Shown in pieces: positions 10,757 to 18,070 of a stretch of 64,000 nt of DNA (the first letter of the stretch is position 1; each line of letters opens with the position of its first letter). The notes under the pieces are model-generated. The model was not told the DNA's origin. It made no database searches and saw nothing but the letters and a program-made list of their open reading frames with translations. Position numbers and translations under genes: made by a program. This stretch comes from CAWIJJ01 sp963836405 (lineage in GTDB: Bacteria; Acidobacteriota; Terriglobia; Bryobacterales; Bryobacteraceae): NCBI GenBank assembly GCA_963836405.1, contig CAWIJL010000016.1:1-64000 (forward strand), given 5' to 3'.

Positions 10757-12070
10757 CTAAACCGTCACCATCTGGCCGGCGTGCTCATAAGGGCACGGCT
10801 TCCCGTTCAGGTGGTCTTCGAATTCCTGCCGGAACTTCTCCACGATAGAGATGGTCGGCATCGCGGCCGCGTCTCCCAGCGGGCAGAAGGTGCGGCCGAG
10901 CATGTTCTTGGCGATATCGCCGATGAGGTTGATGTCGCTTGCCACGCCGCCGCCTTCGTGAAAGCGCGTGAGGATCTTGCGTAGCCAGGTGGTGCCCTCG
11001 CGGCACGGAATGCACCAGCCGCAGCTTTCGTGGGCGTAGAAGCGCATGATGCGCAGGGCGGCTTTGACCATGCAGGTCTGGTCGTCGATGACGATGACGC
11101 CGCCCGAGCCGAGCATGGTTTTGCGCTGCGACATGGAATCGTAATCCATGGTGGCGTTTTCGACTTCGGCCGCGGTGAGCACCGGGCAGGAGGAGCCGCC
11201 CGGGATGAAAGCCTTGAGTTTCCGGCCCTGGCGGATGCCGCCGCCCACCTCTTCGATCATCTGCTGCACGGGGAAACCGAGCTTCAACTCGTAGACGCCG
11301 GGCCTGTTCACGTGGCCGGTGAGGCACGTCATTTTGGTGCCGCCCGCCTTGGGCACGCCGAGCGCGGCGAAGGCGGCGCCGCCATCGCGAATGATGGGCG
11401 GCACGGCGCAAAACGTTTCCACGTTATTGAGCACGGTGGGGCACTGGAAGGCGCCGACGACCGCGGGGAACGGGGGACGGATGCGCGGCACGCCGCGCTT
11501 GCCTTCAAGCGATTCGAGCAGCGCCGATTCCTCGCCGCACTCGTAGGCGCCCGCGCCGGTGTGAGCGTACAGTTCGAAATCGAATCCGGTGCCCTGGATG
11601 TTTTTGCCGAGCCAGCCGTTTTCGTACGCTTCGGCGATGGCCTTTTCCATCACCTCGATGAGATAGCGGTACTCGCCCCGGATATAGACGTAGCCGGCAT
11701 GCGCGTCCACCGCGAGGCCGGCGATCAGCACTCCCTCGATCAACTGGTGCGGGTCGTTTTCGATCAGCACGCGGTCTTTGCAGGTGCCCGGCTCGCTCTC
11801 ATCGCCATTCACGACGATGTACTTGGGCTTGGGCGAAGTGCGCGGAACGAAGCTCCATTTCATGCCGGTGGGGAAACCGGCACCGCCGCGCCCTCGGAGG
11901 TTCGAAATCTTGACCTCCTCGATGATCTCTTCGGGCTTCATCTTCGACGCCTTGACGAAGGCCTGGTAGCCCTCATTGGCGAGGTAGGTTTGCAGCGAGG
12001 CGGAATCGGGCAGGCCAAAGCGCTTCGTCAGCACCCTGGTCTCGAGCGGGCTGGGTTCGTTGTACAGCAT
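10757..12070 (-). CDS. nuoF: NADH-quinone oxidoreductase subunit F (FMN- and NADH-binding)
   Basis: A 437-residue flavoprotein that oxidises NADH. The glycine-rich NRGRGGAGFPTGMKW-like segment (here LRGRGGAGFPTGMKWSF, about residue 57) and GDESEPGTCKDR bind FMN and NADH. GAGAYECGEESALLESLEG is the second nucleotide segment, and SCGWCIPCREGT with TFCPLGD supplies the four cysteines of cluster N3. Length is normal. It begins 3 bp after nuoE. Confidence 0.96.
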   Translation of the reverse strand: MLYNEPSPLETRVLTKRFGLPDSASLQTYLANEGYQAFVKASKMKPEEIIEEVKISNLRGRGGAGFPTGMKWSFVPRTSPKPKYIVVNGDESEPGTCKDRVLIENDPHQLIEGVLIAGLAVDAHAGYVYIRGEYRYLIEVMEKAIAEAYENGWLGKNIQGTGFDFELYAHTGAGAYECGEESALLESLEGKRGVPRIRPPFPAVVGAFQCPTVLNNVETFCAVPPIIRDGGAAFAALGVPKAGGTKMTCLTGHVNRPGVYELKLGFPVQQMIEEVGGGIRQGRKLKAFIPGGSSCPVLTAAEVENATMDYDSMSQRKTMLGSGGVIVIDDQTCMVKAALRIMRFYAHESCGWCIPCREGTTWLRKILTRFHEGGGVASDINLIGDIAKNMLGRTFCPLGDAAAMPTISIVEKFRQEFEDHLNGKPCPYEHAGQMVTV

Positions 12071-12073
12071 GCG

Positions 12074-12556
12074 TTATTGTTTCTTCCTCAGACCGTCCAG
12101 CAACTGGTCCAGTTTCTCGGGCGTCACGAAATGCTCGAAATCGTAATTGACCTGAATCGCCGGGGCCCAGGAGCACGCACCCATGCACTCCACCTCTTCG
12201 AGCGAAATCTGCCCGTCGCCGGTCACTTCCTTGTGGCCGATGCCCAGTTTTTTGCAGGCATGCTCCCAGAGCTTGTCGCCATCGTGGAGGAGGCAACTGA
12301 TGTTGGTGCAGATCTGCACGTGATACTTCCCCAGCGGCTTGCGATGCAGCATGGAGTAGTAGGAGAGCACCTCGTTGACCTGCAGCGGCGTGACGCCCAC
12401 GCGTTTGGCCACCTCGTCCACCACTTCGTCGGTCACCGCGCCCACTTCGTCCTGCGCGTAAAGCAGCATCGGGATCATCGCCGATCGCTGCCGCCCTGCC
12501 GGGTAGCTCTTCAGGAGCTTGTCAAACCTGGCTTCGAGTTGCGGAGAAAAAGTCAT
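12074..12556 (-). CDS. nuoE: NADH-quinone oxidoreductase subunit E (2Fe-2S)
   Basis: A 160-residue thioredoxin-fold subunit that pairs with NuoF in the NADH dehydrogenase module and carries cluster N1a. The four cysteine ligands are visible in CTNISC and ECMGAC. The N-terminal helical region (residues 1-75) has the family motif VNEVLSYYSMLH. Its ATG overlaps the nuoD stop by 4 bp (ATGA), indicating translational coupling. Confidence 0.95.
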   Translation of the reverse strand: MTFSPQLEARFDKLLKSYPAGRQRSAMIPMLLYAQDEVGAVTDEVVDEVAKRVGVTPLQVNEVLSYYSMLHRKPLGKYHVQICTNISCLLHDGDKLWEHACKKLGIGHKEVTGDGQISLEEVECMGACSWAPAIQVNYDFEHFVTPEKLDQLLDGLRKKQ

Positions 12557-13785
12557 CGGTCCGTATCGCCCAAAACAAAATCCATACTGCCGATGGAGGC
12601 GATCACATCGGCTATCAGGGTTCCTTCCACCATTTTCGAGGTCGCCTGCAAGTTGCCGAAACTCGGCGTCCGCATGTGCACGCGGTAGGGCGACGACGTG
12701 CCGTCGCTCACCACGTAATAGCCTAACTCGCCGCGTGGCGACTCGATCACCTGGAAGATCTCGCCGGCGGGGACGCGGAAGCCCTCGGTAACGATTTTGA
12801 AATGGTAGATCAGGGCCTCCATCTGGGTCTTCATTTTCTCGCGGTCGGGGAGGACGACGTGCGGAGCGTCGGCCTTCCAGTCGCCGCCCGGCATGCCCGC
12901 AATCGCCTGCTGAACGATGCGCGCGCTTTGCCGCATCTCTTCGATGCGCACCTGATAGCGGGCGTATACATCGTTTTCGGTGCTGGTGGGCACTTCGAAG
13001 TCGAACTTCTCGTAGCTCGAGTAGGGACTGTCCTTGCGCGTGTCGATTTTCAAACCGGCGGCGCGCAGCATGGGCCCGGTCACGCCGAGGTCCAGCATGT
13101 CCTCGAGCGAAATCCGTCCTACGCCCTTGGTGCGTCCGATCCAGATGGGATTCTTGGTGAGCAGGTCTTCGTACTCGTCCACGTTTCCGGGGAAGGCGTC
13201 GATGAACTTGCGGATGCGCTGCTCCCAGCCGCGAGGCGGTTCGAGGGCGAGGCCGCCGATGCGGAAGTAGCTGGTCATCATGCGCTGGCCGGAGAACATT
13301 TCGAAGATGCGGAGAATGTCCTCGCGCTCACGGAAGCAGTAGAGGAACACGGTCATGGCGCCGATGTCGAGCGCGTGGGTTCCCAGCCACACCAGGTGGC
13401 TGTTGAGGCGCGTCAATTCGGTGAGCATGACGCGCATCCATTGCGCTTGCGGCGGAATCTCCAGGTCCAGCAGCCTTTCGACCGCGAGGCAATAGCAGAG
13501 ATTATTGGAGAGCGGCGCCAGGTAGTCCACGCGGTCGGTCAAGGTCACCGCCTGCTGGTAGGTTTTGACCTCGAACTCTTTTTCGATGCCGGTGTGCAGG
13601 TAGCCGAGCTCGGGCTGGCAGGTGACGATGGTTTCGCCGTCCAACTCCATGCGCAGGCGGAGGACGCCGTGCGTCGAAGGATGCTGCGGGCCCATGTTGA
13701 GGACCATGCGGCGCGGGCCGGATTGCGGCTGCGCCTCGTCTTCGGCAAGGACGCTGACGCCTCCCGGAATCGCAGATTCGCTCAT
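12553..13785 (-). CDS. nuoD: NADH-quinone oxidoreductase subunit D (49 kDa)
   Basis: A 410-residue subunit related to the large subunit of NiFe hydrogenases. With NuoB it forms the quinone-reduction site. Diagnostic pieces are NMGPQHPSTHGVLRLRMELDG near the N-terminus, GYLHTGIEKEFE, TELTRLNSHLVWLGTHALDIGAMT, and the C-terminal SIGSMDFVLGDTDR. The hydrogenase metal-binding cysteines are absent, as expected. It is a separate gene from nuoC, with 2 bp between them. Its usual partner NuoB is not encoded in the cluster. Confidence 0.96.
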   Translation of the reverse strand: MSESAIPGGVSVLAEDEAQPQSGPRRMVLNMGPQHPSTHGVLRLRMELDGETIVTCQPELGYLHTGIEKEFEVKTYQQAVTLTDRVDYLAPLSNNLCYCLAVERLLDLEIPPQAQWMRVMLTELTRLNSHLVWLGTHALDIGAMTVFLYCFREREDILRIFEMFSGQRMMTSYFRIGGLALEPPRGWEQRIRKFIDAFPGNVDEYEDLLTKNPIWIGRTKGVGRISLEDMLDLGVTGPMLRAAGLKIDTRKDSPYSSYEKFDFEVPTSTENDVYARYQVRIEEMRQSARIVQQAIAGMPGGDWKADAPHVVLPDREKMKTQMEALIYHFKIVTEGFRVPAGEIFQVIESPRGELGYYVVSDGTSSPYRVHMRTPSFGNLQATSKMVEGTLIADVIASIGSMDFVLGDTDR

Positions 13786-13787
13786 TG

Positions 13788-14261
13788 TTAAACCCTCGAC
13801 CCGGTAACCGGGTAGTCCTTACGCAACGGATAGCCTTCCCAGTCATCCGGCAGGAGAATGCGAGTGAGGTCCGGGTGGTTGAGAAAACGGATGCCGAACA
13901 GATCGAACACCTCGCGTTCATACCAGTTGGCGGAACGCCAGACGGTAGTGACGGAGGCGATCTGCGGGTCGGTTCCGCCGATGCGGCATTTCAGGCGCAC
14001 GCGGTCGTTCCGGTCGATGGAATGGAGATGATAGACGACCTCGAAGCGCGGCTCGGCGGGATAGCGGTCAACGGCCGTAACGGTGCTTAAGCGACCGAAC
14101 TTCTGGTCGTATTTGAGGAAGCCGCAGACGCTTTCGATTTTGGCGGCGGCGAGGTCGAGCGTGAGTTCTTCCCGCTCGTACTTTCCGCCCAGAAGCGCTT
14201 CGGAATCGAACGCCTCCACCGCGGCGGCCACCGTACGCTCTCGCAGATTGTCGGGTAGCAT
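13788..14261 (-). CDS. nuoC: NADH-quinone oxidoreductase subunit C (30 kDa)
   Basis: A 157-residue peripheral-arm subunit without cofactors that packs against NuoD. The family signature is present in the C-terminal half: WYEREVFDLFGIRFLNHPDL, LLPDDWEGYPLRKDYP. It starts 10 bp after nuoA, exactly where nuoB would stand in the common nuoABCD order. There is no residual nuoB sequence in the 10-bp gap. Confidence 0.94.
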   Translation of the reverse strand: MLPDNLRERTVAAAVEAFDSEALLGGKYEREELTLDLAAAKIESVCGFLKYDQKFGRLSTVTAVDRYPAEPRFEVVYHLHSIDRNDRVRLKCRIGGTDPQIASVTTVWRSANWYEREVFDLFGIRFLNHPDLTRILLPDDWEGYPLRKDYPVTGSRV

Positions 14262-14271
14262 TTTCGAGTGT

Positions 14272-14667
14272 TTACTGCCCGCGCCGGGAGAGATCGGATG
14301 CCGACCAGTCCAGCGCGCCTTTTTTCCAGATGTAGAAAAACCCGGAAAGGATCAGAACCACGAATACCAGCATCTCGATAAAGGCGAACATCTTGAGTTC
14401 GCGATAAACAACCACCCAGGGGTAGAGGAAAATCGCCTCGATATCGAACAGGATAAACAGCATTGCCACCAGGTAGAACTTGACGCTGAACCGCTGCCGC
14501 GCGTCTCCGGTGGGAACGATGCCCGATTCGTAAGGCATGTCTTTTACGCGGTTGCGGACCTTTTTTCCCAAGAGATAGGAGACGGAAAGGAGACCGGCGG
14601 CCAGCGCCATCGCCAGGATCGCCTGAACCAGAACAGGAAAATACAGCTCTGTATAGGAAGTCGGCAT
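14272..14667 (-). CDS. nuoA: NADH-quinone oxidoreductase subunit A
   Basis: A 131-residue subunit with three membrane helices and the acidic conserved stretch LFDIEAIFLYPWVVVY; the loop YESGIVPTGDARQRFSVKFY is also typical of NuoA. It is the first gene of the operon, preceded by a near-consensus sigma-70 promoter on the minus strand (14696-14725). No clear Shine-Dalgarno sequence stands before the ATG, and the expected leader is only about 20 nt. Confidence 0.95.
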   Translation of the reverse strand: MPTSYTELYFPVLVQAILAMALAAGLLSVSYLLGKKVRNRVKDMPYESGIVPTGDARQRFSVKFYLVAMLFILFDIEAIFLYPWVVVYRELKMFAFIEMLVFVVLILSGFFYIWKKGALDWSASDLSRRGQ

Positions 14668-14695
14668 GCGCTTTAGGGAAAACGGGTCATCTTTG

Positions 14696-14725
14696 ACTAT
14701 AATTGGTAGAAAACAAGGGTGTCAA
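14696..14725 (-). promoter_or_regulatory. nuoA promoter, with overlapping -10 for divergent thiS
   Basis: On the minus strand there is a perfect -35 TTGACA (14725-14720), an 18-bp spacer and a -10 TATAGT (14701-14696), placing the start of transcription about 20 nt before nuoA. On the plus strand a perfect TATAAT lies at 14698-14703, almost the same bases, about 28 bp before thiS, but without a good -35. The two divergent genes may thus share one bidirectional -10 element. Assigned by eye. Confidence 0.7.
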
Positions 14726-14731
14726 CCGACC

Positions 14732-14938
14732 ATGGCTATCCGCATTGTAGTCAACGGCGAAGCGCGTACGGAAGCCGACGGCCAGACGGTGCTCGGGCTG
14801 CTGGAGCAGTTGCGCATCGATCCGGCGCGGGTGGCGGTGGAGCTCGACCGTCGCATCGTGAAGCAGACGACTTGGAGCGAAACCGTGCTCCGATCCGGTT
14901 CACAGGTGGAGATCGTTCAATTTGTCGGTGGCGGGTAA
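14732..14938 (+). CDS. thiS: Sulfur carrier protein ThiS
   Basis: A 68-residue ubiquitin-like protein ending in EIVQFVGGG. The terminal glycines are adenylated and thiocarboxylated so that ThiS can donate sulfur to the thiazole ring of thiamine. The N-terminal strand IRIVVNGEARTE and the ELDRRIVK segment fit the ThiS family. The frame is open 22 codons upstream, but the ATG at 14732 matches family starts; an AAGGG lies about 12 bases before it. No thiG, thiF or thiO is next to it, so the gene stands alone between nuoA (divergent) and the STAS gene (convergent). Confidence 0.88.
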   Translation: MAIRIVVNGEARTEADGQTVLGLLEQLRIDPARVAVELDRRIVKQTTWSETVLRSGSQVEIVQFVGGG

Positions 14939-14942
14939 GTAA

Positions 14943-14995
14943 GGCCCGGCGGGGAGAGCCGCTCCCTCCGGCCGAGCCCGGGCCAAAGGGAGCGG
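14943..14995. other. Competing inverted repeats in a convergent intergenic gap
   Basis: In the 68-bp gap between thiS and the STAS gene three inverted pairs overlap. They are GGCCCGG (14943-14949) with CCGGGCC (14978-14984), GGGAG (14952-14956) with CTCCC (14962-14966) nested inside, and CCGCTCCCT (14959-14967) with AGGGAGCGG (14987-14995), which crosses the first pair. The structures cannot all form together except as a pseudoknot. No T-run follows on either strand, so a standard intrinsic terminator is unlikely, although a role at the end of both transcripts is possible. Confidence 0.4.
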
Positions 14996-15006
14996 AGGTA
15001 CGATGT

Positions 15007-15351
15007 TTACGCGAAGCTGCGAATGGCGCCCGCTTCGTCCTCATGGACGTCGAACACCGTGTACAGCTTCGTAATCTGCAACAGGTCCTTCACACGCTTG
15101 TTCAGGTTGAGCAGCTTCAACTGCCCACCGCTGTTCGTCACCGTCGTGAAGCCCGAAACCAGCTCGCCGATGCCTGAGCTGTCGATGTAGGAAACCTCTC
15201 CGAGGTTCAGCAGGATGCGCTTCTGCCCCTTGCTAACCATGTCTCGCAGGGTATCGCGCAGGGCACTCGATCCCTCGCCCAAGGTGATCCTTCCCGCCAC
15301 ATCCACCACGCTCACGTCGCCAACCTGCCGGGTACTCAACTTTACGCTCAC
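15007..15351 (-). CDS. STAS-domain anti-sigma factor antagonist (SpoIIAA/RsbV-like)
   Basis: A 114-residue single STAS domain. The conserved loop YIDSSGIGELVSGF puts the phosphorylatable serine at residue 58, as in SpoIIAA/RsbV proteins. In those systems the unphosphorylated antagonist binds an HPK-like serine kinase and so frees a sigma factor. The neighbour upstream (15384-15824, 32 bp away) is just such a kinase-type ATPase, so the two probably form a partner-switching pair. The start is a GTG at 15351 with GGAGG eleven bases upstream. No sigma factor or PP2C phosphatase is adjacent. Confidence 0.88.
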   Translation of the reverse strand: MSVKLSTRQVGDVSVVDVAGRITLGEGSSALRDTLRDMVSKGQKRILLNLGEVSYIDSSGIGELVSGFTTVTNSGGQLKLLNLNKRVKDLLQITKLYTVFDVHEDEAGAIRSFA

Positions 15352-15383
15352 TTGTATTCTGCCTCCTCGCCTTGCTGCCGAAT

Positions 15384-15824
15384 CTACTTAGACACCGTGT
15401 ACTTCACCAATGTTACTTCGGTCCCGTGCGGCTCCAGGCGCCGCATTTGGAACTCGTCCATGAAGGACCTGATCAGGAAAATGCCCCGCCCCGAAGTCCG
15501 CATCAGGTTCTCGGGCGCGAGCGGGTCGGGAACTTCCGAGACTTCGAACCCTTCGCCCTCGTCGGAAATGCGGATGGTCAGGCGCTCCGGATTGTGGCCC
15601 ACCATAAAGCGCACCTTCTTGTTCGCGTTGTAGCGGTTTCCGTGCACTACGGCATTCACCACCGACTCGCGGACGGCCATTCCGATCTTCAGCAGGTCGT
15701 CCTCGTCGAAGCCGGCGCGCTGCGCAATTCCGACGGCGAGTTCCTCCGCGCTGTCCACGCTTTCCAGAGTCGAGTCCAGAAACCGTTCCACGGTTTCTGG
15801 CACATGGTGCTGATTATCCCGCAT
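15384..15824 (-). CDS. Anti-sigma factor-type serine kinase (HATPase_c, RsbW/SpoIIAB-like)
   Basis: A GHKL ATPase of 146 residues with all nucleotide-binding boxes: N-box MAVRESVVNAVVHGN, G1 box DEGEGFE and G2 box SGRGIFLIRSFMDE. Such proteins phosphorylate STAS antagonists and sequester a sigma factor or another target; the STAS gene follows directly. I place the start at the ATG 15824 (MRDNQHHVPETVERF). The frame stays open to an ATG at 15941 that overlaps the hicB remnant by 4 bp. That extra segment has no family-like sequence and holds a TTGACT-like -35 with an AT-rich stretch that may be the promoter. Confidence 0.8.
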   Translation of the reverse strand: MRDNQHHVPETVERFLDSTLESVDSAEELAVGIAQRAGFDEDDLLKIGMAVRESVVNAVVHGNRYNANKKVRFMVGHNPERLTIRISDEGEGFEVSEVPDPLAPENLMRTSGRGIFLIRSFMDEFQMRRLEPHGTEVTLVKYTVSK

Positions 15825-15937
15825 ACGTAGAACGGCCAGGACACGTTCCCAAGTTGAATGGCTAGAATAAATTACCCGCCTCAGGAAAGTCAAGGAGCCT
15901 TGAGTTTTCAGGCGCGGACCGGAAGTCCCGCGCGGGA

Positions 15938-16278
15938 TCATCGGCGGGCGGTTTCCAGGTACTTTTCCAGCGCTTCGCCGACTACCGCATTCAACTTCTT
16001 TTTGTGCTCAGCGGCGTAGACGGCGGCCCGCTTGTGCAATTCCCGGCCGACGCGAACATTGAACGTACCCTTGAACGGCTGCTCGGGTGACTTGCCGCGT
16101 TTCCTGCACGTCTCCAGGTAATCGTCGACAGCTCCAGTGAAGTTCTGCTTCAGGCTGGCCACGTCAGTCCTTCACGTTCCAAAACCCGAATGCCCTGCAG
16201 TTTGCCGTGGAATACTTCGTCCTCATCGCTGAAGCGAACTGAGCCGATGTAGCCTTTGTGTTCCATGAAGTCCTTCAC
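15938..16278 (-). pseudogene. hicB: HicB-family antitoxin gene broken by a frameshift
   Basis: The first part, from GTG 16278, encodes KDFMEHKGYIGSVRF and SDEDEVFHGKLQGIR, the typical HicB N-terminal domain, and then runs to a stop at 16150. The rest lies in another frame from 16162: TDVASLKQNFTGAVDDYLE, then a C-terminal RelE-antitoxin/Arc-like DNA-binding part (FNVRVGRELHKRAAVYAAEH). Compared with intact family members, the junction lacks 4 nt, so one gene has been split. Members normally antagonise a HicA toxin or act alone as regulators; no HicA-like frame is seen nearby. A second, GTG-started reading of the C-terminal half (74 residues) could still make a DNA-binding fragment. Confidence 0.72.
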
Positions 16279-16337
16279 AACCACCCCTCTCCGACAACCG
16301 CAACGGGTTCCATACCTATAGTCTGCCATACATAAGA

Positions 16338-16365
16338 CGAATGCAACTAAAAATAGTTGCATTCG
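16338..16365. promoter_or_regulatory. Perfect 12-bp inverted repeat upstream of hicB, likely operator
   Basis: Arms CGAATGCAACTA (16338-16349) and TAGTTGCATTCG (16354-16365) are exact reverse complements around an AAAA centre. The repeat lies about 60 bp before the hicB start and overlaps the likely promoter region. HicB proteins usually repress their own operon by binding such palindromes, so an autoregulatory operator is the natural reading. It lacks the T-run of a terminator. The surrounding 16279-16431 holds no other gene that I can support. Confidence 0.65.
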
Positions 16366-16431
16366 GACTGCGACCCACCGACTCCGACGGGATTCGCGCA
16401 GGCGCCCGCTGGGTCCCAAAACGTCGGCGGC

Positions 16432-17991
16432 CTACGGCGTCTCGCGTTTAGGAATCGCGCCGCCGATAAAATCGGCCACGTCGCGCTTCAATTTGGCTCC
16501 TGAATCGCTATCGATGTAGAGCATGTGGCCGGCTTCATAATACGCCCAGATCACATTTTTCCGCATGGATGGATGCAGGCCCATGTGGTTGAAGGTGTGG
16601 CGCACGGCGAAGTAGGGCGTGGCCAGGTCGAAATAAGACGCCACCACCATCACCTTCATGTAGGGATTTTTGGTCATGGCGTTGCGAAGCAGGCTGGCGG
16701 TTTCGGCGAAACTGTTGCCGGAGCCCCAGTCCCAGGACTGGATCCCGCCGCTCACGAAGTAGGTCTGGTCGGTTTTGTAACCGAACTCGCCGCGCATGTA
16801 ATTGGTGAAAGCGGCATTGAAGGGCGGTAGGACGAGGGTATTCGACGGGTCGTACTCGCTGGTTTCTCCGGTGTTCAGCGAGGATGGGCCGGTGAGCCGT
16901 CCGTCCAGCCGTCCGATGGTGAGGTGCTGGTCGCGCAGCAACTGCCTGGTGAAGTGCTGCACGTCGAAACGGAGGTTGGACTCATCCAGATAGCGGGGTT
17001 CGAGCCCGGTGTAGCGCGATAGCTTGTCGAGGACGGCCTTGCGCTCGGCCGCGGGCAGTTCGTCGCCCTTGTTCAGGGCCACGGTATAGTCGCTCATGGC
17101 GAAGCCTTCCACTTCTTTGAGCAGGCTCTTCAGGTCTTTCTTCTGAAGGTCGGGGGCGACCTTCTTGTGGTACCAGGCATCGGCGGCGTAGGTCGGGAGT
17201 TCGAGCGCGTACACGAGGTCGTCGGAACGGGACCAGATGGTTTCGAGGTTCAGGGTGGCGGAGATCAGCAGGATGCCGTTGAAAGCGATGCCGCGATCGA
17301 TGAGGTAACCGGCAAGTCCCGCGGCGCGAAAGGTGCCGTAGCTTTCTCCGGCGATGAACAGCGGCGAAAGCTGCCGGTTATTCCGCACAAGGTACATGCG
17401 GATAAACTCGCCCACCGATTGCAGGTCGCCCTGAACGCCGTTCATGCGACGGGCGATCTCCTGCGTGCGCGCCTTGCTGTACCCGGTGCCGACCGGGTCG
17501 ATGAAGACGAGGTCGGTCTGATCCAACCAGCTATGCGGGTTGTCGCGCATTTCGTAGGGAGGCGGAGGCATGCTGCCGTCGGGCATGAGCTTGGGTGTGC
17601 GCGGCCCCATGGCGCCCATATGGACCCAGATGGAGGCCGAGCCCGGGCCTCCGTTGAAGGCGAAAGTGAGCGGTCGTTTGGCGGAGTCGGCCACGCCGTC
17701 GAGGGTGTAGGCCGTGTAGAAGATGTGGGCCTCGGTTTCGCCGGATGCGTCCTTGAGAGGCATCCCGGCTACGGTGGCCGTGTAGTTGAGGGTCTTGCCG
17801 TTAATCTGAATCGAATGATTCGACACTACCGGCGTCTCGTCCACCGTGCCGCCAAAATTACCGGCGCGCCCGCCTCCGCGGCCGCTGGGTTCGGCCTGCG
17901 GCTGCTGGGTCTGTTGTTGCGTGGTGGCCCGGCCCTGCGCGGCGGCAAATTGCGGTAAAGCGAGAAGGAGGAATGCCAAGATATAGTTCAC
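16432..17991 (-). CDS. Secreted S10-family serine carboxypeptidase-like protein
   Basis: A 519-residue protein with a signal peptide (MNYILAFLLLALPQFAAA) and an alpha/beta-hydrolase peptidase S10 domain. Seen are FNGGPGSASIWVHMGAMGP (oxyanion region), FIDPVGTGYS, the nucleophile motif GESYG, and a C-terminal histidine in YEAGHMLYIDSDSG. A Gln/Pro/Gly-rich linker (residues 20-47) separates signal and domain. Such enzymes remove C-terminal amino acids; in acidobacteria they are often periplasmic or secreted. The start codon is GTG. The gene is divergent from the VWA protein, with 79 bp between them. Confidence 0.9.
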   Translation of the reverse strand: MNYILAFLLLALPQFAAAQGRATTQQQTQQPQAEPSGRGGGRAGNFGGTVDETPVVSNHSIQINGKTLNYTATVAGMPLKDASGETEAHIFYTAYTLDGVADSAKRPLTFAFNGGPGSASIWVHMGAMGPRTPKLMPDGSMPPPPYEMRDNPHSWLDQTDLVFIDPVGTGYSKARTQEIARRMNGVQGDLQSVGEFIRMYLVRNNRQLSPLFIAGESYGTFRAAGLAGYLIDRGIAFNGILLISATLNLETIWSRSDDLVYALELPTYAADAWYHKKVAPDLQKKDLKSLLKEVEGFAMSDYTVALNKGDELPAAERKAVLDKLSRYTGLEPRYLDESNLRFDVQHFTRQLLRDQHLTIGRLDGRLTGPSSLNTGETSEYDPSNTLVLPPFNAAFTNYMRGEFGYKTDQTYFVSGGIQSWDWGSGNSFAETASLLRNAMTKNPYMKVMVVASYFDLATPYFAVRHTFNHMGLHPSMRKNVIWAYYEAGHMLYIDSDSGAKLKRDVADFIGGAIPKRETP

Positions 17992-18070
17992 GTGGACGCT
18001 GACCTCGTGAGATCCAGTCTACTTCACGTCGCAGTTTGCAGAGGAGCCAGAGGACTGCTAGGATTCGACG

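Noticed and set aside
7468..10848. A plus-strand open frame of about 1126 codons
   Set aside because: It is entirely antisense to nuoH and nuoG and to the end of nuoF, which have full family signatures. Its sequence is Gly/Ala/His/Asp-rich with no motif, as is usual for shadow frames in high-GC coding DNA.
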